Assembly: GCA_963848955.1 (NCBI GenBank)
Contig: CAWKFQ010000019.1
Location: forward strand, 1-64,000
Direction: 5' to 3'
From: DASUPK01 sp963848955
Lineage (GTDB): Bacteria > Actinomycetota > Thermoleophilia > Solirubrobacterales > 70-9
Length of the DNA: 64,000 nucleotides
The translations under genes and the position numbers were made by a program. Every line of letters starts with the position of its first letter. Position 1 is the first letter of the stretch. Below the pieces are notes generated by a model. That model worked only from the letters and a program-made list of their open reading frames with translations, did not search any database and had not been told where the DNA came from. Of this stretch, positions 9,493 to 18,081 are shown one piece after another.

Positions 9493-10686
9493 ATGCGGAG
9501 GCGCCTCTCATCCCTCGTTCCGGTCGCCCTGGCGGCGGCCCTGCTCACCGCCGCCCTGTCGGCGAGCGCAGCCCAGGCGCTGACCCTGCAGAGCCAGACC
9601 TACCAGCTGAGCGGCGCGGACACGAAGCAGAGGCTCACCGTCCGCTGCCCCGGCAAGAAGGCGCTTCCCATCAGCGGCGGCATGCTCACGGATCCCCTCG
9701 GGCCGAACGGAGAGGGTGTCTATCCACACTCGTACGAGCGCCTGGGGGTCCAGCGCGGCTGGCACGTCACCCCCGTCCTCTACGCCCCCACGGTGCAGCG
9801 AAGCGCCAGCCGCTCGGTCACCCTCCAGGTCGTCTGCGGGCCGAGGCTGGGACCCGTGAGCTCTCCCCACTCGACAGTCTTCGTCGGACCGGGCGAGACC
9901 CGCACCGCCACGGCCAACTGTCCGCGCGGCAACCGACTTCTCGCCGGCGGATTCCAGCGGACCAACTTCGTCACCCGCGGAGGCAACTACGTGACCGAGT
10001 CCCGCGCCTCCTCGGACCGGTCCTGGCAGGTCTCGGGTAGCGCCTTCGGCAACTTCGGCGGCGAGCTCACCGCGATCGCCTACTGCTTGAAGTCCGGCGG
10101 CCCGCTGGTGAGCGAAGTCGCCTCGCAGACAGCACTGCCGGTCGAGGAGTCCGCCACAACCACCACGCCGGCCTGTCCGTCGGGTTCGAGCATGGTCGCC
10201 GGCGGCTTCTCCACATCGCCCTCGGGCCCCGCGCTGGTCTCATCCGCCCACTTCAACCCGGACGGAAGCTGGTCCGCGACGGCGTTCAACGAGTTCGGGC
10301 CTGACGCCACGCTCACCGCCCAGGGCTACTGCATGACCAACACGATGATCAAGCGACGCGCGAAGATGCGTCACGGGACCAGGGCGTCGCACGAGAGGAC
10401 CATCAAGGCGCCGCCGGTGCTCGACAGTGCCCTCAAGGTCGCCATCTCCGAGCGCGTCTCGAACAACGGCTGCTTCCCCTCCCCGGGCGGGCTCGTCGAG
10501 GCGCTCCGCGCCAACAAGATTCAGGCCCGGCAGGCATCGGGCCCTCGGGCCGTCAGCGGCGGAGTGGTCAACGTGCTCACCGACCAGGCCTCCTGCGAGC
10601 GCGTTCGGCTCGCCGTGCGGCGAGGTCGGGACGTGATCGTCCTCGACTCGGCCACCGGCGCGGTCACCAAGCGGCGCCTCAAGTAG
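9493..10686 (+). CDS. Secreted protein with three Cys-Gly-Gly repeats
   Basis: Unrecognised exported protein of about 397 residues. The signal peptide MRRRLSSLVPVALAAALLTA runs to an ASAAQA cleavage-like site. Three internal repeats each pair a CPxG...GG element (CPGKKALPISGG, CPRGNRLLAGGF, CPSGSSMVAGGF) with a later aromatic strand; in the second and third this ends in a paired cysteine (GELTAIAYCLK, ATLTAQGYCM), suggesting disulfide-pinned beta domains. A basic linker (MIKRRAKMRHGTR) then leads to a C-terminal domain of about 100 residues with two cysteines (NNGCFPSPGG, DQASCERVR). AAGGAGGT lies directly against the ATG at 9493, closer than usual. Role unknown; extracellular or wall-associated. 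Confidence 0.75.
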   Translation: MRRRLSSLVPVALAAALLTAALSASAAQALTLQSQTYQLSGADTKQRLTVRCPGKKALPISGGMLTDPLGPNGEGVYPHSYERLGVQRGWHVTPVLYAPTVQRSASRSVTLQVVCGPRLGPVSSPHSTVFVGPGETRTATANCPRGNRLLAGGFQRTNFVTRGGNYVTESRASSDRSWQVSGSAFGNFGGELTAIAYCLKSGGPLVSEVASQTALPVEESATTTTPACPSGSSMVAGGFSTSPSGPALVSSAHFNPDGSWSATAFNEFGPDATLTAQGYCMTNTMIKRRAKMRHGTRASHERTIKAPPVLDSALKVAISERVSNNGCFPSPGGLVEALRANKIQARQASGPRAVSGGVVNVLTDQASCERVRLAVRRGRDVIVLDSATGAVTKRRLK

Positions 10687-10691
10687 ATCCG

Positions 10692-10714
10692 GCGGCGGAT
10701 TTTGTGGCCGCCGC
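10692..10714. terminator. Hairpin between convergent secreted-protein gene and pckG
   Basis: GCGGCGG (10692-10698) pairs with CCGCCGC (10708-10714) across a 9-nt loop in the 43-bp convergent gap. There is no T-run, so termination efficiency is uncertain. A near copy of the sequence occurs at 25910-25935. Confidence 0.4.
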
Positions 10715-10729
10715 ATGTGGCGAAGCCGT

Positions 10730-12551
10730 TTAGCCCAACCGCTCTTTCAGCGCCGCGAGCTGTGACTGCAGTGCGTCCGGGAGGCGGTCACCGAAGCGCG
10801 CCAGGTGCTCCTCGACCTGCGGGAGCTGCGCCTTGACGGCCTCCGGTTCGACTTCGAGGAGGAGCCGCATGTCGTCGGGGCTCACCGTCGTGCCCTCGAT
10901 GTCGATCTCGCCCTCTGCGGGAACGCGGCCGATCGGTGTGTCGACGGCCTCGCCCTGGTCCTCGGTGCGGCGGAAGATCCACTCGAGGACGCGGATGTTC
11001 TCGCCGAAGCCGGGCCAGACGAAGTTGCCCTCGTCGTCCTTGCGGAACCAGTTGACGAGGAAGATCTTCGGCAGCTTCGCCCCGTCGCGCTCCGCGACCT
11101 TCAGCCAATGGCCGAAATAGTCGGCCATGTTGTAGCCGCAGAACGGCAGCATCGCCATCGGGTCGAAGCGGAGCTCGCCGACGGTCCCGTCGGCCGCCGC
11201 CGTCTTCTCGACCGACATCGTCGCCCCGAGGAAGACGCCGTGCTGCCCAATCGAACGCCTCGGTGACCAGCGGTACGACGGTCGCCCGGCGACCGCCGAA
11301 GAGGAAGGCGTCGATCGGGACCCCGGCGGGGTCCTCCCACTCCTCGGCGATACAGGGGCACTGCGCCGCTGGGGTGGTGAAGCGGGCGTTGGGGTGGGCT
11401 GCCGGCTTGTCTGAGCCGGGGGTCCAGTCGTTGCCCTTCCAGTCGATCGCGTGCTCCGGCCGCTCGCCTGTCATCCCCTCCCACCAGATATCGCCGTCGT
11501 CCGTCTTGGCGCAGTTGGTGAAGATCGTGTTCTTCTCGATCGTGGCCATCGCGTTCGGATTCGTCTTGTAGCTCGTGTTCGGCGCCACGCCGAAGAAGCC
11601 CGCCTCCGGATTGACCGCGTAGAGGCGGCCGTCCTTGCCGAACTTCATCCAGGCGATGTCGTCGCCGACCGTCTCGGCAGTCCAGCCCTCGAGCTTGGGG
11701 ATCAGCATGGCGAGGTTGGTCTTGCCCGACGCCGATGGGAAGGCGCCGCTGACGTACTTCACCTTCCCCTCGGGCGAGGTCAGCTTGAGGATCAGCATGT
11801 GCTCGGCGAGCCACCCCTCGTCCCGAGCCATGACCGAGGCGATCCTGAGCGCGAAGCACTTCTTGCCGAGCAGGGCGTTGCCGCCGTAGCCCGAGCCGAA
11901 CGACCAGATCTCGCGCTCCTCCGGGTAGTGGACGATGTACTTGGTGTCGTTGCACGGCCAGGAGACGTCCTCCTGACCATCCTCGAGCGGCATGCCCACG
12001 GAATGAACGCAGGGGACGAACTCCCCGTCCTCGCCGAGGACCTCGAGCGCGTCCGCGCCCATCCGGGTCATGATCCGCATCGAGGTCGCGACATATGCCG
12101 AGTCGGTGAGCTGCACGCCGATGTGCGAGATCGGTGAACCGAGCGGGCCCATCGAGAACGGCACCACGTACATCGTCCGGCCGCGCATGCAGCCGGTGAA
12201 GAGCTCCTTGATGACCTCCCGCATCTCGCCGGGCTCGCGCCAATTGTTCGTGGGGCCGGCGTCCTCCTCCCGCTCGGAGCAGATGAAGGTCCGATCCTCC
12301 ACCCGCGCTACGTCCGAGGGGTTGGAGCGCGCCAGGTAGGAGTTGGGCCGCTTGGCGTCAGAGAGCTTCTCGAAGGTTCCGGCCTCGACCAGCTGCTGGG
12401 CGAGGGAGTCGTACTCCTCCGCGGAGCCGTCACACCAGTGGATCGCGTCGGGCTGAGTCAGCTCGGCGATCTCGTTCACCCAGGAAACGAGCTTGGCGTG
12501 CTTAGTCGATGCCTCTGTCGTGGCGCTTGTCTCACTCACTGATGCGTTCAA
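10730..12551 (-). CDS. pckG: Phosphoenolpyruvate carboxykinase (GTP) (one frameshift)
   Basis: Gluconeogenic/anaplerotic enzyme interconverting oxaloacetate + GTP with PEP + GDP + CO2 in the cytoplasm. Family motifs include the substrate region RTMYVVPFSMGPLGSPI, YGGNALLGKKCFALRIAS, the P-loop-like FPSASGKTNLAMLIP, the guanine region EAGFFGVAPNTSYKTNPNA and the C-terminal FCGYNMADYFGHWL and NWFRKDDEGNFVWPGFGENI. The frame breaks at a CCC run (11246-11248) inside FDWQHGVFLGAT; removing one C restores 606 residues, the normal size. The upstream limit is a TTG directly after AAGGAG; a GTG 12 bp inside is an alternative. A TTACG-N3-CGTAA palindrome lies 95 bp upstream and is shared with the glnA region. 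Confidence 0.95.
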
Positions 12552-12645
12552 CTCCTTGCGTCGAATTGATGACCCCCCTGCCCTGCCAGGCGCGAGATGC
12601 TTTCACATCCTCCGGCCGCGAGGCCGCGCTGGCTTGTGAGGGGTG

Positions 12646-12658
12646 TTACGGATCGTAA
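12646..12658. promoter_or_regulatory. TTACG-N3-CGTAA palindrome upstream of pckG
   Basis: Perfect inverted repeat TTACG (12646-12650), GAT spacer, CGTAA (12654-12658), in the 161-bp gap between pckG and the universal stress gene, about 95 bp before the pckG start. The same half sites and spacing occur at 29466-29478 between glnA and the CMD gene. Candidate operator for an unidentified regulator. Confidence 0.5.
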
Positions 12659-12712
12659 GGGGTCGTACTGGGCTCGTGCGCAAGGCCGATTCCGCGCGCC
12701 CCCAGGCACGGC

Positions 12713-13468
12713 TTACGCGGGCCGCGGTACGACCAGAACCGGGCACGGCGCCTCCCGGATGACGCGGGAGGAGACACTGCCGATCAGCAGGCGCATCATT
12801 GGCCCGAAGCCGCGCGATCCGAGCACCAGCAGGTCGACGCCCACCTCGGCGTCCTCCAGAAGCTTCTGGACCGGATCACCGCGCTCGAACACCGGCAGGG
12901 CCCGCAGCTCCTGCGGCAGCTCGGCCACTGCGTCGTTGAGCTGCGTCTGGAAGTCCGGCGCCGCCTCGGCCCCCGCCTGCGCGGCGGCGGCCGCCCCCAT
13001 CCCCGGAACAGGCGTCGCGACCGCGATCACGCGCAGCGATCCGCCGAACTTCGTGGCCAGCTTGGCCGCCTCGTCGAGAGCCGCGAAGGACTCCGCCATC
13101 CCATTGAAGCCGACCGCCGCCACGCGCAGACGGTCCCGCGAGTGGTCGCCTTGGGCGTAGCCCTTCGGCGCGATCATCAGCCGGCACTTGGCGCCGTGGA
13201 GAAGCCGCTCGGCCACGCTGCCGGGCGCGACAGAGCCGAAGGCGGCGTGGTGAGTCGAGCCGAGCACGATCAGGTCGGCGTCTCCCCTCTCCGCCAACGC
13301 CCCCAGGGTGTCGGCGGGTGATCCCTTCTCGACGTGAACCACCTTGAGCTCGCCGCCATCCCGCTCGACGATCCGCTCGGCCAGCATGCGCGCGTCCTCG
13401 CCGCGCTCGTTCTCCAAGTATCCGACGACGACCTGCGGATAGATGGGCGGCGCCTTTGCCATTGCCAT
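12713..13468 (-). CDS. Tandem universal stress protein (UspA family)
   Basis: 251-residue cytoplasmic protein of two UspA domains. The first is short (VVVGYLENERGEDARMLAER to DADLIVLGSTHHAAFGSVAP and the G-x9-G(S/T) ATP-loop-like GSVAERLLHGAKCRLMIAP). The second spans about residues 115-250, with LLVLGSRGFGPMMRLLIGSV and SSRVIREAPCPVLVVPRPA, the classic ATP-binding type loop. UspA proteins bind nucleotides and help in stress survival. MAMA offers two ATG starts; the first is used. It lies between pckG and an ArsR gene with no obvious operon partner. Confidence 0.93.
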   Translation of the reverse strand: MAMAKAPPIYPQVVVGYLENERGEDARMLAERIVERDGGELKVVHVEKGSPADTLGALAERGDADLIVLGSTHHAAFGSVAPGSVAERLLHGAKCRLMIAPKGYAQGDHSRDRLRVAAVGFNGMAESFAALDEAAKLATKFGGSLRVIAVATPVPGMGAAAAAQAGAEAAPDFQTQLNDAVAELPQELRALPVFERGDPVQKLLEDAEVGVDLLVLGSRGFGPMMRLLIGSVSSRVIREAPCPVLVVPRPA

Positions 13469-13551
13469 GTCGATTTTGACGCGGCTGGTTCGTTGATCTC
13501 TTAAACGCGGGGAAAGGCGCCCCCGATAAGAAGGAGCTTCAGATGAGTCGA

Positions 13552-13881
13552 CTAAGCCGGAACGGACTCAGAGCTGAGGACCGCATCGATCAGGCCTGGA
13601 AACCGTGCGTCGAGATCCTCGCGTCGGAGTTCGGTCAGCTTGCTGGTCCCCTCGCGCTTCTGGCGGATGACCCCGGACTCCCGCAGGACGCGAAAGTGAT
13701 GGGTCTTCGTCGACTTGGTGACGCCGAGCTCGATCGAGCCGCAGGCGCAGGGCTCGGCGGTCTCCGCCAGCCGGCGCACGATCTCGAGTCGCTGCGGGTC
13801 GCTCAGGGCGTGCAGAACGCCCGGGAGCTCGATCTCATCCCGCTCCGGGTGATGCAGCTTCGTTGTGTGATCTATTCCCAT
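13552..13881 (-). CDS. ArsR-type winged-helix repressor
   Basis: 109-residue regulator. The winged helix reads GVLHALSDPQRLEIVRRLAE, CGSIELGVTKSTKTHHFRVL (recognition helix) and RESGVIRQKREGTSKLTELR (wing), with the C-terminal helix DLDARFPGLIDAVL. CAC in the second helix is not followed by a full metal-site CxC, so metal sensing is not implied. The ATG at 13881 is chosen because it begins the conserved region and leaves the operator-rich gap free. It is divergent from the microprotein/MFS unit, a common layout for an ArsR-type repressor that controls its neighbouring exporter. Confidence 0.88.
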   Translation of the reverse strand: MGIDHTTKLHHPERDEIELPGVLHALSDPQRLEIVRRLAETAEPCACGSIELGVTKSTKTHHFRVLRESGVIRQKREGTSKLTELRREDLDARFPGLIDAVLSSESVPA

Positions 13882-13883
13882 AG

Positions 13884-13930
13884 TTCGATTGTACGACGAT
13901 GATCGAACCTTTGATACGATGGTCATCGTA
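13884..13930. promoter_or_regulatory. Divergent promoter with two inverted repeats (ArsR operator candidates)
   Basis: Between the ArsR gene and the microprotein/MFS genes are TTCGAT (13884-13889) with ATCGAA (13902-13907), and a nearly continuous palindrome TACGATG-GT-CATCGTA (13915-13930). The shared CGATG/CATCG cores suggest several subsites for one dimeric repressor, most simply the adjacent ArsR protein. Binding is inferred. Confidence 0.55.
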
Positions 13931-13957
13931 CTAATGAACGGCCAGGAAGGCAAGTCT

Positions 13958-14095
13958 ATGAACGAGCACGAGAAGATTGAAGCAACCGGTACGGCCCCCG
14001 CGGCTGAGCAGAGCAACGGCCACCGCGGTCCCACCCCCTCCCAGGTCGTCGCGGCGGTTGAGGCCGCCTACATCCTGGAGGCCGTCCGCAAGTGA
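13958..14095 (+). CDS. 45-aa microprotein coupled to MFS exporter
   Basis: Tiny unrecognised protein beginning MNEHEKIEATGTAPAAEQSN and ending VVAAVEAAYILEAVRK. The ATG at 13958 has a clear AGGAAGG Shine-Dalgarno sequence at 13944-13950 with 7-nt spacing; the upstream ATG at 13934 lacks one. Its stop overlaps the MFS GTG start (GTGA), so translation of the pump is probably coupled to it. The N-terminal half is disordered-looking; the C-terminal 18 residues could form an amphipathic helix. It may be a pump-associated peptide or mainly a translational leader; both are inference. Confidence 0.65.
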   Translation: MNEHEKIEATGTAPAAEQSNGHRGPTPSQVVAAVEAAYILEAVRK

Positions 14096-15567
14096 ACCCG
14101 GTGACGGCGGCACAGGCGATCGTGAGGCGTAACTCGAATGCGCTGCTGCTGGTCGTCTGTCTCGGCCAGTTCATGGTGATCCTCGACGTCTCGATCGTGA
14201 ACGTCGCGCTGCCGTCGATCAAGGACGCCCTCGGCTTTTCCACCAACGGCCTGCAGTGGGTCCTGAACGGCTACACGCTGACCTTCGCCGGGTTCCTGCT
14301 GCTCGGCGGGCGCGCGGCCGATCTCTTCGGCCGCCGCCGCATGTTCTACACGGGCACCCTGATGTTCTCCGGCGCCTCCCTCCTCTGTGCGATCGCGCCC
14401 ACCGCGGGCGCCCTGGTCGCCGCCCGCGCCCTGCAGGGAATCGGCGCGGCAATCCTCTCCCCCGCAACCCTGGCGATCATCACGACCTCGTTCGACGAGG
14501 GGGCGCCCCGCAATCGGGCGCTCGGCGCCTGGGGCGCGGTGGGCGCAATCGGCGCAACCTCGGGCGTGTTGCTAGGCGGGATCCTCACCGAGGCGTTCAG
14601 CTGGCCCGCGATCTTCATCATCAACGTCCCGATCGGCCTCGCGATCGTGCTCTTCAGCAGCCGCCTGGTGCCCGAGGGCCGCAGTGAGGCCGAGAACCGC
14701 CACTTCGACCTTCCCGGCGCCGTGCTGGTCACGCTCGGGATGACCGCCCTCACCTATGGAATCGTCACCACCGACCGGCTCGGCTGGGCCTCGATCGGTG
14801 TCCTCGGCCCCGTCGTGGCTGGAGCGGCACTGCTCGTGGCCTTCGCCCTCTATGAGGCGAGGCTGGCCAAGCAGCCGCAGCGCGTGCCGCTGATGCCCCT
14901 CAGCGTCTTCCGGCTCCGCAACCTGCGCGCGGCAAACCTCGTGATCTTCTTGCTCTATGCCGCCATCTTCGGCTTCTGGTTCTTCCAGTCCCTCTACATG
15001 CAGGGCACGCTCGGCTACACCGCCCTCGAGACCGGGCTCGCCTTCGTGCCCATGACCCTCGCGGTCGGCACCGGCGCCGTCCTGGCGCCCCGCCTCGCCC
15101 GCCGGTTCGGTGCCCGCGCCGTCCTCGCCGCTGGGATGCTGTTCGCCACCGCCGGGGAGGCCCTCCTGATCGGCGTCCACCCGGGCGGCACCTACGTGGC
15201 GAACGTGCTGCCCGGGGGCGTGCTCGGCGCTCTCGGCCTCGGGCTGGCGCTGGTACCGGCGACGATCGTGGCGGTCGAGGGTGTCCCCCGCGCCCTCAGC
15301 GGGCTCGCCTCGGGCGTGCTCAACACCTCCCGCTTCATCGGCGCAGCCCTCGGGCTGGCCGTCCTCAGCACGATCGCGGCCCATCACACCGACGCGGAGA
15401 TCGGCACCGGTACCTCCGCCGCCCAGGCGCTCACCGACGGCTTCGACCTCCAGTTCGGCGTTGGGGCGGCCTTCTGCCTGGTCGGTGTGATCGCCGCGAT
15501 CGTGCTCCTGCGGCCCCAGCGGGCGGCAAGCGTCCCCGAGGCAGTGGTCGGCGCCGAGCAGGCGTAG
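14092..15567 (+). CDS. MFS drug:H+ antiporter (DHA2/EmrB-QacA type)
   Basis: 491-residue membrane exporter with about 14 predicted transmembrane segments. DHA2 signatures are LGQFMVILDVSIVNVALPSI in TM1 (motif D1-like LDxTIVNVALP), GGRAADLFGRRRMF (motif A), ARALQGIGAAILSPATLAII (motif B) and GAVGAIGATSGVLLGGILTE (motif C of antiporters). It exports hydrophobic or cationic compounds using the proton gradient. The GTG start at 14092 overlaps the microprotein stop; the divergent ArsR repressor and its operators lie upstream, so the unit looks like a substrate-inducible efflux module. Substrate unknown. Confidence 0.93.
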   Translation: MNPVTAAQAIVRRNSNALLLVVCLGQFMVILDVSIVNVALPSIKDALGFSTNGLQWVLNGYTLTFAGFLLLGGRAADLFGRRRMFYTGTLMFSGASLLCAIAPTAGALVAARALQGIGAAILSPATLAIITTSFDEGAPRNRALGAWGAVGAIGATSGVLLGGILTEAFSWPAIFIINVPIGLAIVLFSSRLVPEGRSEAENRHFDLPGAVLVTLGMTALTYGIVTTDRLGWASIGVLGPVVAGAALLVAFALYEARLAKQPQRVPLMPLSVFRLRNLRAANLVIFLLYAAIFGFWFFQSLYMQGTLGYTALETGLAFVPMTLAVGTGAVLAPRLARRFGARAVLAAGMLFATAGEALLIGVHPGGTYVANVLPGGVLGALGLGLALVPATIVAVEGVPRALSGLASGVLNTSRFIGAALGLAVLSTIAAHHTDAEIGTGTSAAQALTDGFDLQFGVGAAFCLVGVIAAIVLLRPQRAASVPEAVVGAEQA

Positions 15568-15619
15568 CGGGTCGGGTGCGGTCCCCGGCCACACCAACCC
15601 TCTAGATTCCCCGCCGCTC

Positions 15620-16837
15620 ATGCGCTTCTACGAGTTCGAGTCGCGGCGGATCGTCGAGCGGGCCGGGATCCCGGTCACCGAGTACGGCTTCGCCAAGACA
15701 CCGACTGAGGCTCGCGAAGCCGCCGAGCGGATCGGCGGGCCGACGGTGATCAAGTCCCAGGTCCTGACGGGTGGTCGGATGAAGGCCGGTGGCGTCAAGT
15801 TCGCCGACACGCCCGACGAGGCCGAGGGACATGCCGCCGAGATCCTCGAGCTCGAGATCAACGGCCACCTGCCTGTCGGCGTGCTCGTCGACCCGAAGGC
15901 CGAGGTCGAGCAGGAGTACTACGCCGCGGTCCTCTGGGACGGCCGCGCCAAGCGCCCGATGATGCTCTTCTCCGACATGGGCGGCATCGACATCGAGGAG
16001 GTGGCCGATCAGCACCCAGACCACGTCGGTCGCGGCCACCTCTCCAACCTCCACCCGATCCCGGACTTCCGCGCGAAGGAGGTGGTCGCCGCGGCGGGCG
16101 GCCTGACCGGCCGCGAGCTCACCCGCGCCACCCCCGTGCTCGCGCGACTGGCCCAGCTGCAGCGCGACTACGACATGACCCTCGCCGAGATCAACCCGCT
16201 GGCGCGCCTGGCCGACGGCTCCTTCGTCGCTCTCGACGCCCACATGGAGATGGAGGACGAGGCTGTCAGCCGCCACCGGAAGGTGCTGGCGGAGATCGGC
16301 GTCGAGCTCGAGGAGCCCCGCGAGGCCTATGAGCCCTCCGAGTTCGAGCGCAACGTCAAGGCGATCGACGAGGCCGACCACCGCGGCGTCATCCAGGGCA
16401 AGGACCACGGCTTTACCGGCAACCTCGGCCTCGTGATCGGCGCCGGCGGCGGCTCGCTCACCCTCACCGACGCCGTCCGCAGCCAGGGAGGCAAGCCCGC
16501 CAACTACGCGGAGATCGGTGGCAACCCCTCCGTCGCGAAGTCCTGCGGGCTCGCCAAGGAGGTGCTGAAGAAGGACGGCGTCGAGAAGATCGCCGTGATG
16601 ATGTCGATCGTCTCCAACACGCGGGTGGACATCGTCGCCCGCGGCGTGATCAAGGCCTGCCTAGAGCTCGGCAAGGACCCGGCCGAGACAATCACGGTCT
16701 TTCGCATCCCGGGGGCCTGGGAGGAGGAGGGCGCGAAGATCCTCGGCAAGTACGGCATCGAGTTCCGCGACCGCTCCACCTCCATGTGGGACGCCGCCGG
16801 CGAGGCCGTTGAGAAGGTCCAGGGAGGCGCGGCCTGA
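15620..16837 (+). CDS. sucC: Succinyl-CoA ligase beta subunit (ADP-forming type)
   Basis: 405-residue ATP-grasp subunit that, with SucD, makes succinate + ATP from succinyl-CoA in the TCA cycle or the reverse. N-terminal RFYEFESRRIVERAGIPV, ATP-grasp strand TVIKSQVLTGGRMKAGGVKF, metal/ATP-site LAEINPLARLADGSFVALDA, and the C-terminal ligase domain with GNLGLVIGAGGGSLTLTD and YAEIGGNPS are visible. The internal region differs from canonical SucC, so an acyl-CoA or malate-CoA ligase variant cannot be excluded; a malyl-CoA-lyase-like gene exists 12 kb away. A TAGATT hexamer lies 11 nt before the ATG. The stop overlaps the sucD ATG (TGATG). Confidence 0.88.
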   Translation: MRFYEFESRRIVERAGIPVTEYGFAKTPTEAREAAERIGGPTVIKSQVLTGGRMKAGGVKFADTPDEAEGHAAEILELEINGHLPVGVLVDPKAEVEQEYYAAVLWDGRAKRPMMLFSDMGGIDIEEVADQHPDHVGRGHLSNLHPIPDFRAKEVVAAAGGLTGRELTRATPVLARLAQLQRDYDMTLAEINPLARLADGSFVALDAHMEMEDEAVSRHRKVLAEIGVELEEPREAYEPSEFERNVKAIDEADHRGVIQGKDHGFTGNLGLVIGAGGGSLTLTDAVRSQGGKPANYAEIGGNPSVAKSCGLAKEVLKKDGVEKIAVMMSIVSNTRVDIVARGVIKACLELGKDPAETITVFRIPGAWEEEGAKILGKYGIEFRDRSTSMWDAAGEAVEKVQGGAA

Positions 16838-17755
16838 TGTCGATCCTTCTCTCAGCAGGACTTCACCTTCATCGTCCAGGGCATCACCGGGCGGGAGGCG
16901 GTCAACCTGACCAAGGAATGCCTGGACTACGGCTCCAAGGTCGTTGGCGGTGTCACCCCCGGCCGCAAGGGCCGCCAGGTCCACGGCGTTCCCGTCTTCG
17001 ACACCGTCGAGCAGGCGGTCGCGAACCACGGCTCCCAGATCGACGGGTCCGTCGTCACCGTCCCCCCCGCCTTCACCAAGGACGCCGTCTTCGAGGCGAT
17101 CGAGAACGGCATCAGGCTGATCGTGGTCGTCACCGAGCGCATCCCGCGCCGCGACGTCGCCGAGATGGTCGAGCTGGCCAACGAGCGGGGGGCGCGCATC
17201 ATCGGCCCCAACTGCCTCGGCGTCATCGCCCCGGGCGTCGCCAAGATGGGCGGCATCGGGGGGCCCGCGAAGGACGCGGCCAAGGCGTACGAGCCCGGCT
17301 CGATCGGTGTCATGTCCCGGTCGGGCGGCATGACGACCGAGATCTCCTCCACCCTGACCGCAGCCGGCCTCGGTGTCTCGACAGCGGTCTCGATCGGCGG
17401 GGACGCGATCATCGGCTCCACCTACGCCGAGCTCATGCCCCTCTTCGAGGAGGACGAGCAGACCGAGGCGATCGTGATCTACACCGAGCCGGGTGGCCGC
17501 ATGGAGGCCGAGCTGGTCGACTGGCGGGAGGCCAACCACTCGAAGCTGCCGATCATCGCCTTCATGGCCGGCAAGTTCATGGACGACGAGGAGATGCAGG
17601 GCATGAGCTTCGGCCATGCGGGCACCATCGTCGAGGGAGCGGAGGATTCCGCGACCCAGAAGATCGCCCGCCTCGAGGAGGCCGGCATCCCCGTGGTCGA
17701 GCGAATCGACGAGATCCCCGAGGCCGTCAAGGAGAAGCTGGGGGCTGCGGTCTGA
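16837..17755 (+). CDS. sucD: Succinyl-CoA ligase alpha subunit (one frameshift)
   Basis: Alpha subunit carrying CoA-binding and phosphohistidine sites. One extra base in the CTTCTCTC stretch (about 16849-16853) breaks the frame after MSIL; removing it gives SQQDFTFIVQGITGREAVNL followed by GGVTPGRKG, VPVFDTVEQAV, ITERIPRRDVAEM, IIGPNCLGVIAPG, GVMSRSGGMTTEI and SFGHAGTIVEGAEDSA, in which the His is the phosphorylated residue. Repaired length is about 305, slightly above the usual 290-300. The ATG overlaps the sucC stop, and the TGA overlaps the ATG of the ferredoxin gene, so the three genes form one translationally coupled operon. Confidence 0.92.
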
Positions 17756-18015
17756 TGGCCGAAACCAAGGATTTGCAGGGGATCTTCATCGACGTCGAGG
17801 TCTCGGAGGAGATCCGCGACGACGCCGAGCTGGCCGCCAAGCTCGAGGAGATCTGCCCCGTCGACATCTTCGATGTCAGGGAGAGTGACGGCTCGCTCGC
17901 GATCAACCGCGAGAACCTGGACGAATGCGTCCTCTGCAACCTCTGCGTGGAGGCCGCTCCGCCCGGCGGCGTGGTCGTCAAGAAGCTCTACGACGGCACC
18001 GAGCTGCGGCGATAG
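17755..18015 (+). CDS. One-cluster ferredoxin-like protein
   Basis: 86-residue acidic protein with one probable [4Fe-4S] site: EEICPVDIFDV supplies a Cys-Pro, and DECVLCNLCVEAAPPGGV supplies C-x2-C-x2-C. In two-cluster ferredoxins this is exactly the cluster II ligand set (Cys4 plus Cys5-7), while the eighth cysteine position is alanine (VEAAPP), so cluster I appears lost. The layout also resembles FixX-type ferredoxins. The ATG overlaps the sucD stop by TGATG, linking it to succinyl-CoA ligase, perhaps to electron supply for ferredoxin-dependent 2-oxoacid metabolism; that role is inference. Confidence 0.85.
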   Translation: MAETKDLQGIFIDVEVSEEIRDDAELAAKLEEICPVDIFDVRESDGSLAINRENLDECVLCNLCVEAAPPGGVVVKKLYDGTELRR

Positions 18016-18038
18016 AGATTGGCGGGATTGTCGCGTTA

Positions 18039-18055
18039 GGCCGGATATACCGGCC
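18039..18055. terminator. Hairpin between ferredoxin and RTX-like gene
   Basis: GGCCGG (18039-18044), loop ATATA, CCGGCC (18050-18055): a perfect 6-bp stem in the 66-bp convergent gap. No T-run follows, so this is only a plausible bidirectional transcript end. Confidence 0.4.
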
Positions 18056-18081
18056 AAAGGCGACAAATCGGCCCGGGCGGG

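Noticed and set aside
10788..11218. Separate protein from the second half of pckG
   Set aside because: The segment lacks its own start signals and completes the PEPCK fold; it is the continuation of the same gene across a one-base indel.
12597..13160. Serine-rich plus-strand frame opposite the universal stress gene
   Set aside because: It is the complement of two well-conserved UspA domains and lacks any recognisable motif.
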